Positions 16,788-25,325 of a stretch of 40,414 nt of DNA are shown here, one piece after another; position 1 is the first letter of the stretch; each line of letters starts with the position of its first letter. The translations under genes were made by a program, and so were the position numbers. The notes below the pieces were generated by a model. It ran no database searches. It was given only the letters and a program-made list of their open reading frames with translations, and was not told where the DNA came from. The stretch comes from Clostridium sp. CAG:628 (GTDB lineage: Bacteria > Bacillota_I > Bacilli_A > RF39 > UBA660): the NCBI GenBank assembly GCA_000438415.1, contig FR902233.1, positions 68,880 through 109,293 of the forward strand. The letters run 5' to 3'.

Positions 16788-17339
16788 TTAAATAACAAAA
16801 TTTAATTCCTTATCAATTTCATCCCCAAGTTCTTTACCTTCATATAAAGTTCTAACACTCATTTTCTTAATTTTACATATAATGCTATAAGGAAATTTAT
16901 TATAAATACTATTAAACTCACTAGAACATTTATTATAAAGAGTTCTTAAAGATACAAGTTTAACTTCATTCTTCTTAATGTCTTTAATAATACCATCAAA
17001 GCTCTTAATATCTTTTAACTCAGGATTATCTAAATATATCTTTTCAATATTAAGAAAAGCCTCACTAAGTAACTTATCTCTATCATAATTATTAATCTTA
17101 CTAGCCTTAATATTTTTAACACTTTCAAAAACTTTAAACTCAGTATTAAGTTGTCTTCCAATAATACCAATAACTCTCAAAATAAGTTCCTCTTTATTAT
17201 TAAGAAACACATTAATCTCCTTCTCACACATATTAAATTTATATGCAAGATTAACTATTCTTTCACTTTTACTAACAAAAAATATAAGTACTAAACAAAT
17301 AACTAGTAATAAAATACCAATAATATATAAAGTTATCAT
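16788..17339 (-). CDS. LemA-family membrane protein
   Basis: 183 residues. One N-terminal transmembrane helix (about 3-23) is followed by an extended helical domain with the LemA pattern: paired helices ending in SLRTLYNKCSSEFNSIYNKFPYSII, which matches the family block of N, Y-N and FP residues. LemA proteins are exposed outside the membrane; their role is poorly known. The usual early RxDLIPNL segment is divergent (NNKEELILRVIGII). It converges on ung. Confidence 0.72.
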   Translation of the reverse strand: MITLYIIGILLLVICLVLIFFVSKSERIVNLAYKFNMCEKEINVFLNNKEELILRVIGIIGRQLNTEFKVFESVKNIKASKINNYDRDKLLSEAFLNIEKIYLDNPELKDIKSFDGIIKDIKKNEVKLVSLRTLYNKCSSEFNSIYNKFPYSIICKIKKMSVRTLYEGKELGDEIDKELNFVI

Positions 17340-17398
17340 ATACCCACTCCTTACTATTACATTTTACCACATATTTAATCATTTCTAAAGTATAAAAT

Positions 17399-18262
17399 TT
17401 ATTTTATCATTAACTTTAAAACATTTTCTTCTATATTTGTATCCTTTTTATTAACTATTCCATTAACAATATCATACTGTGCACTTATTTGTGGATACTC
17501 TAACCATTCAGAATTAAACTTAACTAAATAGTCAAACACCTCTTCATAACTAACCCATTTATCTGGAAACTCTTTTATTTCTCTAAAATATCTTAATTTC
17601 TTTTTATATCTTTTTTCATAGTCAGGTGTATCTTTTCTAATTTCTTCTTCTATTACATACATTTTATCATATAAATCTTTCTTACTTCCAATTACACTTT
17701 TATAAACAAGATACAAGAACTCTACTAACAAATTAATTCCTTCCTTTTCAGCATAAATTTCACTAGATAAATATACATAATTATCTTTATAATAACTATT
17801 ATTACTTCTCAAATTATTTTCACGAATATAGTCTTCAATAAGTTCTTCTTTTACAATTCTTATAGTATCTTCATTAACTAATTTTCTATAATTAATATCA
17901 TAAAACATTTGAAAATGTACAAGTTCATGAAAAATAGAAATCATATCTCTCATATTTCCCTCATAAATATTACGAACTACATCTTCATTTATTGTTATTT
18001 CATTATACTTTGAAACCCACCTACCAGAATGTTCAAAATGAAATACTCTTACATAAGGTCCATGACAATTCACTACATTTATTCTATCTAAATAGTATTT
18101 CATAATATCAAAAATTAAGTTTTTTATTAATAGTCTAAACTCATCATAACTAATATACTCCTTAAAAGACCCTTTATTCTCTTTATAAGACTGCACAATT
18201 AAACTTCTAAACTTATTTGCATCTAAACTATATTCAAATAACTTATCATCAACTAACTCCAT
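17399..18262 (-). CDS. HExxH protein A, predicted zinc peptidase of unknown role
   Basis: 287 residues with no signal peptide or membrane helix. The motif FHELVH (central) gives the HExxH zinc site, and a downstream SSEIYAEKEGI offers a Glu as third ligand, as in gluzincins. The protein at 18961-19821 shows the same arrangement (FHEVSH, then TDEVLADKYSV), so the two are paralogues. It is the last gene of a four-gene unit and begins behind AGAGGTGAT, 10 bases after the kinase-like gene. Metallopeptidase activity is inferred from motifs only. Confidence 0.6.
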   Translation of the reverse strand: MELVDDKLFEYSLDANKFRSLIVQSYKENKGSFKEYISYDEFRLLIKNLIFDIMKYYLDRINVVNCHGPYVRVFHFEHSGRWVSKYNEITINEDVVRNIYEGNMRDMISIFHELVHFQMFYDINYRKLVNEDTIRIVKEELIEDYIRENNLRSNNSYYKDNYVYLSSEIYAEKEGINLLVEFLYLVYKSVIGSKKDLYDKMYVIEEEIRKDTPDYEKRYKKKLRYFREIKEFPDKWVSYEEVFDYLVKFNSEWLEYPQISAQYDIVNGIVNKKDTNIEENVLKLMIK

Positions 18263-18272
18263 AATATCACCT

Positions 18273-18980
18273 CTATCCTCTTATATATTTAGGAACACTC
18301 TTTCTAACCAAAGATTTAGCATCTTTTAAATAATCAACTTCTCTTCCAACATACATAGACACATAATACTTAAATGCATTTATAAATTCTAGTACACTTA
18401 CATCTTCACTCATAAACATACTTTTTAACAAATTATTACTATTAACAAAATTATTAAAATAACCATCTATTAAAAACTCATATATTCCAATATCAAAAGC
18501 AAATCTATTTTCTGAAAACTTTACTTCTCTTAAACCATATTCAATTGTATCAATAACACTAAGTTTATTATTTTCATACATTATATTATATGGAACATCA
18601 TATAATATTACATTATTTTCAGTTAATAACTTTATATCTTTATAAACATCATTTACTAAATTATATAAGTTACTTAAACTCACCATAAATGGGTCTATCT
18701 TAGTCAAATCTTTTCCCTTAATTAAAGGAAGAGTATATCCTACCACACTATTATTAACAATAATTACATCTAATGGGAAAATAAAAGTATCATTAACAAT
18801 ATGACTAAATTTCATAATATCATACTCATTAAAATAAGACTCTTCATTAAAAAAATAACTATGAAATACTTTATAAACTTGTTTAGTATTATTATCCAAA
18901 AACACTTCTCCTTGAGAACCTGCTCCTAAACTAACACAATTCTTTAACAAATTATCTAACTTACTTTTTTCTAATACCAT
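18273..18980 (-). CDS. Protein-kinase-like protein with a divergent active site
   Basis: 236 residues from the ATG at 18980-18978 behind GGGTGG. The N-lobe has a glycine-rich loop (GAGSQGEVFL) and a lysine (VYKVF) in the ATP position. The catalytic loop reads LYDVPYNIMY: the Asp is present but the Asn follows at +4 instead of +5, and His-Arg is missing. The metal-binding segment is VIDTIEYG in place of DFG. It resembles bacterial Ser/Thr kinases of reduced type and may be active or a pseudokinase. It overlaps its upstream neighbour by 20 bases and sits between two HExxH proteins. Confidence 0.65.
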   Translation of the reverse strand: MVLEKSKLDNLLKNCVSLGAGSQGEVFLDNNTKQVYKVFHSYFFNEESYFNEYDIMKFSHIVNDTFIFPLDVIIVNNSVVGYTLPLIKGKDLTKIDPFMVSLSNLYNLVNDVYKDIKLLTENNVILYDVPYNIMYENNKLSVIDTIEYGLREVKFSENRFAFDIGIYEFLIDGYFNNFVNSNNLLKSMFMSEDVSVLEFINAFKYYVSMYVGREVDYLKDAKSLVRKSVPKYIRG

Positions 18981-19821
18981 AATTACCACCCACTTCTCTT
19001 CTTAAAATCTTATTATCTTTTAAAACATATTCATTACTTACAAAAGGACTATTAATTAAATACTTATTATGATTTAATACGTACAAGAATATTTCTTCAT
19101 AACTAAGTATATTTGTATTAAAAACTCCTATATCCTTAACATTTCTTTCTAAAGTATTATATCTTTCCTCAATATTATTATTATAAAACATAAGAAATAA
19201 TGAATGAAAACCCTTCATAAAATCATCTAACATCTTTTTATCACTTACTCTTTTATAAGCAGAATAATAAATAATACTTTCTAAATACAGAACTGAATAC
19301 TTATCTGCTAACACTTCATCAGTATAAACTATATAATTATTTAAATAATACTTATTAACTCCATAAACACTCTTAAAATAATTAGATATCACATCTTCTT
19401 TAAATACTCTTATAGTTTCCTCATTAATAACACATTTATCAACATTAATCTTTGTAATTACATGACTAACTTCATGAAAAATAATTAATAATTTATGATA
19501 TTCTCCTCTATAATAAATATCATTAAGTACTTTATAATCAATAAAAATATTATTAGTTTTAAAAGAAACTCCACCTAAATTAATACCTTCCATTGTTTTA
19601 TAAACTAAACTAAATTTTTTAGAATAATTAAGTTTAACAGCATAATTATTTATTAAATCCTCTACCATCTTCTTAATAAGCAAACTAAAGTCTTCATAAC
19701 TAATTAAATTTTTAAAACTTCTGTCACCCTTGCTAACACATATAGAAAATTCAACAAACAAATTACCAAATTCTCTAAGATAAACATTATTATTAAATAC
19801 ATCTTCATCTAAAAAGTTCAT
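18961..19821 (-). CDS. HExxH protein B, paralogue of protein A
   Basis: 286 residues, cytoplasmic by prediction. The zinc motif is FHEVSH followed about 80 residues later by TDEVLADKYSV. Its length, motif order and the N-terminal SYEDFSLLIKKMVEDLI segment mirror protein A (SYDEFRLLIKNLIFDIM), so it arose by duplication. It starts at an ATGA overlap with the metallophosphoesterase gene and its end overlaps the kinase-like gene. Substrate unknown. Confidence 0.6.
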   Translation of the reverse strand: MNFLDEDVFNNNVYLREFGNLFVEFSICVSKGDRSFKNLISYEDFSLLIKKMVEDLINNYAVKLNYSKKFSLVYKTMEGINLGGVSFKTNNIFIDYKVLNDIYYRGEYHKLLIIFHEVSHVITKINVDKCVINEETIRVFKEDVISNYFKSVYGVNKYYLNNYIVYTDEVLADKYSVLYLESIIYYSAYKRVSDKKMLDDFMKGFHSLFLMFYNNNIEERYNTLERNVKDIGVFNTNILSYEEIFLYVLNHNKYLINSPFVSNEYVLKDNKILRREVGGNYGIRKK

Positions 19822-20882
19822 AACCCAAACCTCTTATTAAATCTATCTATCATATCATTACTATGTTCATTCTTTAAAGTAAAAGTTTTCTCTTCTTCTT
19901 GAGTATTTATTATATCAAAGTTTTCTATAGGTAAATTTGTTTCGTATCTGATAAAACCATTTTCAGAAGTATTATTAGGCATATTATAAGTAGATTCACT
20001 AACAACAATATCTTTATAACCAAAATATACTTGTTTAATATTAACTTCACTAATCGTACCTTTATCAAAGTTAAAAACAACATCAAGTGCAGTTGGAAAA
20101 TCTGTATTAATATCAGATAAAGTTGGTACCAAAACCGAAAAAGTATTATCTGTATTATTGTAAACACAATATTTATGTAAATGACCAAAGAAATGTATAC
20201 AAGACTCTTCAGTAAAATAAGTCCCATTACTCATGTGATGATGTAAAGACACTTTATCATTTTTTAAATTTAATAACAAGTTATTAGCAGTAACTAAATA
20301 AATATCATTTCTATAGTTATTAATAACTTCACTCATATTAATATTATCTTTATACAATATAGAATGGTCATGATCTCCCATAACACCAAAAGTATTAATA
20401 TTTTTATCAAACGGATAGTCTTTTATAAAATGATTTATTTGTTCATAACTATCCATTAACTGCACCCCTTTAGTGTAAGTCCCATCTAAAAAGTCACCAC
20501 TACAAAATATATTATGAATACCATTATTTACTGCATATTCATATAACCTGTTTACTAAGTCAAGCCTTTCTAAAGAATTACCAAAATGTAAATCACTAGT
20601 TACTAAAACTCTAAAACTAGTTTCTTTATTATCAGTAAAAATTGGCAAGTATTTATTATTATAATAATGATTAAAATAACCTAAACCATCTACAGGTTTA
20701 TAAGTTAACACTCCATTAGAATAAAACTTTCTCTCAAAAAAGAAACCTTTATTCTTTAACACAGTTAAATAATTATATAATTGTCTATTACTAATTCCAA
20801 GTATATTAGCTATTTCATTAGCACTTTTCTTCTCCATTATTAAATTTAAAAGCAATTTTGTTTTATCACTTAGTTCATTCAT
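19818..20882 (-). CDS. HTH-fused calcineurin-like metallophosphoesterase
   Basis: 354 residues. An N-terminal helix-turn-helix (about 14-50, with SANEIANILGISNRQLYNYLTVLKNKG) precedes a calcineurin-type phosphoesterase: DLHFG, SGDFLDG, GDHDHS (in place of GNHD), HHH and FFGHLHKY, which together supply the dimetal ligands. The C-terminal 60 residues are low-complexity. It is the first gene of the four-gene unit and could both bind DNA and hydrolyse a phosphodiester. The start has GGGGG upstream. Confidence 0.78.
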   Translation of the reverse strand: MNELSDKTKLLLNLIMEKKSANEIANILGISNRQLYNYLTVLKNKGFFFERKFYSNGVLTYKPVDGLGYFNHYYNNKYLPIFTDNKETSFRVLVTSDLHFGNSLERLDLVNRLYEYAVNNGIHNIFCSGDFLDGTYTKGVQLMDSYEQINHFIKDYPFDKNINTFGVMGDHDHSILYKDNINMSEVINNYRNDIYLVTANNLLLNLKNDKVSLHHHMSNGTYFTEESCIHFFGHLHKYCVYNNTDNTFSVLVPTLSDINTDFPTALDVVFNFDKGTISEVNIKQVYFGYKDIVVSESTYNMPNNTSENGFIRYETNLPIENFDIINTQEEEKTFTLKNEHSNDMIDRFNKRFGL

Positions 20883-20909
20883 ACCATAACCCCCATTAAT
20901 TAGTTATAT

Positions 20910-20938
20910 ATAATACCATATTTGGTACAAATAGTCAA
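20910..20938 (-). promoter_or_regulatory. Promoter and candidate operator of the four-gene unit
   Basis: Minus-strand TTGACT (20938-20933) and TATTAT (20915-20910) with a 17-base spacer. Inside the spacer lies the inverted repeat TACCA, four bases, TGGTA (20914-20927), a natural repressor position for the HTH domain of the first gene. Confidence 0.65.
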
Positions 20939-20940
20939 TA

Positions 20941-20970
20941 AAAAAGACAACCTAAAATTTAGGTCATCTT
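20941..20970 (-). terminator. Terminator of the acyltransferase gene
   Basis: A long stem on the minus strand, GACCTAA with TTAGGT and flanking pairs, followed by TTTTTT. It overlaps the stop codon (20966-20964). Confidence 0.8.
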
Positions 20971-23150
20971 ATATTTTTATTTAAAAATTCACTTAGAGCC
21001 TTACTACCTTTACTAGATAAATGTTTCTTATCAGGCATCAAATAATCTTTATGTTTACTAATCTCTTTATAAAAGTTTAAAACACTAACTCCATTTACCT
21101 TAATACTATCTTTATTAGTGTTAACAATATATACTTCATGCCCCTTACATAAATCAACTAATTTTTTATATTCTTCATTACTAAACTTATTATTAAAAAC
21201 AAACACTATCTTATTAGTAATACTATTATTACTAATACTTTCATTTATACTATTAACTAACTTATCATAAGTAATTTCTTTATCTACAACAAAGTTACCA
21301 TCTTTATAAACAGATTTAATATTATCAAAAGAATTAAGTAATATTGTATCTCCATAAAAAGTAATTTTATTTAATAAAATATTCTCATGTTCACTATATA
21401 TTTTATCTTTTTTATTCTTATAATCAGTTGAATAATAATCAAACATTGCATTGTAAATAGCCTCAGTATAAGCCTTTCGACCCTTTATTGTTAAATGTAT
21501 TCCATCTGCATAAAAGTATTCTTTATGTCCTAAAGAAATATTATACCAATCAATTAAATGTAAGTTATCATACTCTTTTGAAAATTCTAATAAAGTTTCA
21601 TTAACGTTAACTAAATTAGTTGTATTAACCCAAAATACATCCTTTTCCTTAAGTTTATCCATAATCTCTTTCTTACACTTATAAGAACAGTCTCCATTTG
21701 CACCCATATTAATTATGATTGGATTACCTAATAATCCTTTATCAGTCATTTCATCAATTATACCACTAACTTTCCAAGTACTTCTACTTACCTTAGCATC
21801 AAAATAACCATTTTTAAAAGTCTTATATAAGTTTGGTACTGCACCAAGCATTACAGAATCACCAATACCAACAACAGGCAAACTTTTAACTAACTCTTCT
21901 AATTTTTCACTATCACTTTCTAACTCTGCTAACTTTTCTTCCCAATTAGCCTGTTCTTCTTTAATAGAATTAGCATAATTTTCTTGACTCTCTTTAACTA
22001 AACTCTGATTTTCTTCTAACTGACGTTCTAATACTTTCATCTCTTTAGTATAGTCAACACTTATTACATATAAGTAACCACCATACAATGTAGACACACT
22101 TAGTATTACTAATCCAATATATTTTAAAACATATAATTTTTCTTTTTTACTATTTAAACAAAAATGTATAAAATATGAAATAATAAATATCACTATAACT
22201 ATAACAAAATATTTTATAACAGAATTCATACTCACATACTGAAATATATATATAACAGGATATTGAACCAAGTATACTTCATAACTAATATCACTTATTA
22301 GTTTAATAATTTTATCTATTATAGATAGTTCGCTCTTATTAGTAGTAGCATAATCTATTAACCTTAAACTAATTAATGATACAAGAACTAATGAAAGAAC
22401 CATATACTTACTATCAGCTTTAATAAATATAAAAAATAATATCATCAAAATTAAATATAAGCTAAATATAAAATACTTAATAATCTTATTTTTAATCAAT
22501 ACAAAATTACCATAATAATGATGCATAAAACCAAGAAACACACCGAACATCAATGAAAATACTCTAGTAAATGTATTATAGTACACATTCATTATATTAG
22601 ATGAAGAACTTACTTTAAATAAATAATATACTCCTAAAGCACTAAGTATAAAAAGTAAAACTAAAGAAATAAATTTACTTATCTTTTGACCAAACTTTTT
22701 AAAACCTAAAAATATAAAAGGAAAAATTAAATCAAATTGAAGAAGTATCGCGATATACCATAAATGCATAAATGGAGAATCAATATGTCTTGCAAAATAA
22801 TCTAAATTAACATGAAGTTGCCAAAAATTATTATAACCACCAAGCACAGAAGTAGTTTCAGGTTTCATATTAAACCAATATACTTCAGGTATAAAATGAA
22901 TAACTGTAATAGTAGATAAAACAACAATTACAAGTGGTAAATATAATTTTTTTAATCTATTAAAATAATAATCTTTAAAAGATAATTTACTCTTATTAAA
23001 TAATGAAACAACAGATAAATATCCACTTATAACAAAAAAAGTACAAACTGCTAAAAAACCACCCTTTAACACTCCTAAATGATATAATAATATTGCTATA
23101 CAAGATACTAATCTAATAATATTTAATTGTTTATAATAATCTTTCTTCAT
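20964..23150 (-). CDS. Acyltransferase-3 membrane protein with two SGNH modules
   Basis: 728 residues. The N-terminal 340 form the ten-helix acyltransferase-3 domain (IIRLVSCIAILLYHLG with the catalytic His, FFVISGYLS). A coiled coil follows (about 370-420), then an extracellular SGNH esterase-like domain with GIGDSVMLGA, INMGANG and DGIHLTIKG. A further 130 residues repeat this at lower similarity: FYGDTILLNS and MPDKKHLSSKG, where the catalytic Ser is replaced by Thr. Such proteins O-acetylate cell-wall or surface polymers. The second module is probably not catalytic. Confidence 0.85.
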   Translation of the reverse strand: MKKDYYKQLNIIRLVSCIAILLYHLGVLKGGFLAVCTFFVISGYLSVVSLFNKSKLSFKDYYFNRLKKLYLPLVIVVLSTITVIHFIPEVYWFNMKPETTSVLGGYNNFWQLHVNLDYFARHIDSPFMHLWYIAILLQFDLIFPFIFLGFKKFGQKISKFISLVLLFILSALGVYYLFKVSSSSNIMNVYYNTFTRVFSLMFGVFLGFMHHYYGNFVLIKNKIIKYFIFSLYLILMILFFIFIKADSKYMVLSLVLVSLISLRLIDYATTNKSELSIIDKIIKLISDISYEVYLVQYPVIYIFQYVSMNSVIKYFVIVIVIFIISYFIHFCLNSKKEKLYVLKYIGLVILSVSTLYGGYLYVISVDYTKEMKVLERQLEENQSLVKESQENYANSIKEEQANWEEKLAELESDSEKLEELVKSLPVVGIGDSVMLGAVPNLYKTFKNGYFDAKVSRSTWKVSGIIDEMTDKGLLGNPIIINMGANGDCSYKCKKEIMDKLKEKDVFWVNTTNLVNVNETLLEFSKEYDNLHLIDWYNISLGHKEYFYADGIHLTIKGRKAYTEAIYNAMFDYYSTDYKNKKDKIYSEHENILLNKITFYGDTILLNSFDNIKSVYKDGNFVVDKEITYDKLVNSINESISNNSITNKIVFVFNNKFSNEEYKKLVDLCKGHEVYIVNTNKDSIKVNGVSVLNFYKEISKHKDYLMPDKKHLSSKGSKALSEFLNKNIR

Positions 23151-23190
23151 ACTTCTACCCTCTTACTAAATTCAATATTTATTATAACAT

Positions 23191-23219
23191 AAAAAAAGAG
23201 TTAAAAGAATATTTAACTC
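23191..23219 (-). terminator. Terminator of the DUF308 gene
   Basis: Minus-strand GAGTTAAA (23219-23212) pairs with TTTAACTC (23205-23198), followed by seven T. Confidence 0.8.
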
Positions 23220-23233
23220 ATAGTTTTACATAA

Positions 23234-23797
23234 TTATTTTATAAGTTTTTCAAACTTATTAATTTTAATAAGTACATATATTTCTTCTACTATACTAATT
23301 ACTTCACTTACTAATAAGAAAATACCACACAATGTTGTAATAGTTATAATAGACTCGAATGGATTAGTAATTAATAGCACACCTATTATCATATTTAAAA
23401 TAGACATAATAACAAGTAACACCCAATTACTTTCAGGCACAGTACTTAAATTAATTGAAATTTGCATTTTTAGTAAATTACTTACTATAACATAAATACC
23501 TAACATAATAGGGAATACTTCTACTAAACTACTTCTATACATGAATACAAGTACACCTGCTAAAATATTTGTAATACCACTAAGTAAATCAAAACTAAAT
23601 AATCTCTCATCACTATCAATAGTAAAATATGTAACTACCCCTATAACACCATTAACAAGCATTATAATTGAAAATAGCAACACAAACGTTTCAATAGATT
23701 TAACTGGTTTAAATATTAAACACAAAGATAAAACTATCATAAGTATAGAAATAATCATAGAATACATTTCACACTTCTTAATATACTTTTTTATCAT
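23234..23797 (-). CDS. DUF308/HdeD-family membrane protein
   Basis: 187 residues with six predicted transmembrane helices arranged as pairs, the HdeD/DUF308 pattern (SLCLIFKPVKSIET, ITNILAGVLVFMYRSS, LNMIIGVLLITNPFESI). Each pair carries a short turn with a Pro or charged residue. HdeD is linked to acid resistance in enterobacteria, but the role in Firmicutes is unknown. It has an AAGGAGGAG binding site and a TATAAT just upstream, and a terminator of its own. Confidence 0.75.
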   Translation of the reverse strand: MIKKYIKKCEMYSMIISILMIVLSLCLIFKPVKSIETFVLLFSIIMLVNGVIGVVTYFTIDSDERLFSFDLLSGITNILAGVLVFMYRSSLVEVFPIMLGIYVIVSNLLKMQISINLSTVPESNWVLLVIMSILNMIIGVLLITNPFESIITITTLCGIFLLVSEVISIVEEIYVLIKINKFEKLIK

Positions 23798-23877
23798 TTT
23801 CTACTCCTCCTTATAATTATAATACCACATTAAAAAGAAAAATACACCAACAATTTTATTGAAAGTGTATAAATATA

Positions 23878-23997
23878 CTATTCTACATTAACTCCTTTAT
23901 TAAAAATAATAACACTTATTGCATTCATAAATAGTATTACAAAAGTATAAAAGATAATAGCTAAAATTAATAAAAGTTTTAATGTACTAGTTTCCAT
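23878..23997 (-). CDS. Possible 39-residue membrane peptide overlapping the GntR pseudogene end
   Basis: A frame from the ATG at 23997-23995 to the TAG at 23880-23878 encodes one hydrophobic helix (about residues 6-30) with short polar ends. It overlaps the last codons of the broken GntR gene in another frame, the position where YtrA-type operons place their first membrane or transporter gene. The binding site is poor. Confidence 0.4.
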   Translation of the reverse strand: METSTLKLLLILAIIFYTFVILFMNAISVIIFNKGVNVE

Positions 23998-24363
23998 AAA
24001 CACATTACTTTTAAATATTTAATAGAATCTGCTTTCCCTAGTCCAATTCTCTTCATTCCTTCAAAATAACTCTTAGCTAAAGTAAGAGCATACTCATCTT
24101 TTAGTTTCTCCACGACCATAACATCCTTAGTAACATACTTACCATTAGTTCTCTCAGTATATATTAAATTTAAACTTTCAAGTTCAGTCAAAGCCTTTTG
24201 CATAGTATTTGGATTAACCTTAAATGAATTAGAAAACTCTCTAACCGAAGGCAACTTTTCCCCACACTTAAAAACTCCAGACATAACCAGACATAATATA
24301 AATCTTGATATACTATAAAACCTGTAAATATATTGGAATATTATTATCAAATGTAACATTCAT
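23979..24363 (-). pseudogene. Broken GntR-family (YtrA type) regulator
   Basis: The true start is the ATG at 24363-24361 behind GAGGTGA. It encodes MNVTFDNNIPIYLQVL and then hits TAG (24315-24313). The frame is further broken by an exact 10-base tandem duplication: CCAGACATAA at 24277-24286 and again at 24287-24296. Removing one copy restores YIMSGVFKCGEKLPSVREFS, the expected winged-helix start, and the remaining 95 residues are intact. Two independent lesions make this a dead gene; the family is clear from FKVNPNTMQKALTELESLNLIYTERTNGKYVT. Confidence 0.85.
24277..24296. repeat. 10-bp tandem duplication inside the GntR pseudogene
   Basis: Two identical head-to-tail copies of CCAGACATAA. The length is not a multiple of three, so it shifts the frame of the regulator. 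Confidence 0.9.
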
Positions 24364-24431
24364 AACTTCACCTCACTATATCACTTGACTAATACAATGA
24401 TGTTATATGCTGTTTTAAAATAAAAGTCAAC

Positions 24432-24467
24432 AAAAAAATGTGAATAATCACTAATTTATCCACATTT
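24432..24467 (-). terminator. Terminator-like element, copy A
   Basis: AATGTGAATAA on the plus strand (24437-24447) is mirrored by TTATCCACATTT (24456-24467), with a T run on the minus strand. It lies directly after the 24472-25287 gene. Similar copies occur at 25338-25350 (half) and 25867-25899. Confidence 0.7.
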
Positions 24468-24471
24468 AAAC

Positions 24472-25287
24472 TCATTTAACTAATTTTTTACCTGTCTCAA
24501 GTCTACTTTTAATACTCTCTTTATCTTGAACACTTAAATTACTCATTAAAGACATTTCTTCAATACAACTTAATTCAAATAATCCATCATAATAATCATC
24601 TTCTATTTCAAAAGAATTATTCTCAAAATCATTAATAATCCCACCAGTCATTAAAATAGTACTAGGATATTTTACTAAACTGCCTTCTCCTAATCTATAT
24701 ATATCACTTTCTAACAATTTATAACCACTTTCGTAATTATCTCCAGTTAACATAAATCTATCAATATTATAATATTTATCTAATGCATCTAACACTAATC
24801 TATTATCAATATTTTTTCTTCTAACATAAGAAAGTATTTTCCAAACAGTAAAAGTAGGCACATTTTTCAAATGTATATTTTTCTTTCTTCTACTTTCTAA
24901 GTTCTCAATTAAATTATTAAAAACACTTAAATACTTACTAGTTTTAACACTTTCTATATGCTTATATAAATCTAACTCTTCAATCTCTTTATCACTAAAT
25001 AAAAAGTCCTCATACATATCAACTATACTATCATTTACATTAGCCATTAAATAATATTTTTCATGTCCTAAATCATAATTTGCATTTTCAAGTTCTAACT
25101 TCATTAATTCTCTAATTGTAGAATTATTTTTACATACAAAATTATTACTTAATAATTTCTCAAATTCCTTAATTTTATTTTCTAACTTATCTTTTTCAAT
25201 GCCTGTACCTATACATAAAGCAAGTATTAACTCCTTATTTTGATATAAATACATATATCTTTTAATTATTTCATTTCTTGTATTCAC
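24472..25287 (-). CDS. Conserved-looking cytoplasmic protein of unknown function
   Basis: 271 residues, mainly helical, with no signal peptide, membrane helix or recognised catalytic motif. It has an acidic middle section (residues about 80-110) and a basic patch (ESRRKKNIHLK). It has a good length and codon pattern for a real gene and ends in its own terminator. It stands alone between the truncated rhuM and the GntR pseudogene. Confidence 0.55.
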   Translation of the reverse strand: MNTRNEIIKRYMYLYQNKELILALCIGTGIEKDKLENKIKEFEKLLSNNFVCKNNSTIRELMKLELENANYDLGHEKYYLMANVNDSIVDMYEDFLFSDKEIEELDLYKHIESVKTSKYLSVFNNLIENLESRRKKNIHLKNVPTFTVWKILSYVRRKNIDNRLVLDALDKYYNIDRFMLTGDNYESGYKLLESDIYRLGEGSLVKYPSTILMTGGIINDFENNSFEIEDDYYDGLFELSCIEEMSLMSNLSVQDKESIKSRLETGKKLVK

Positions 25288-25325
25288 TTATAAACCCCCT
25301 AAACATAGTATAACACATAATTAAT

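Noticed and set aside
19925..20227. Minus-strand open frame of 100 codons in a second frame
   Set aside because: It is out of frame within the metallophosphoesterase gene, whose catalytic motifs establish the true frame.
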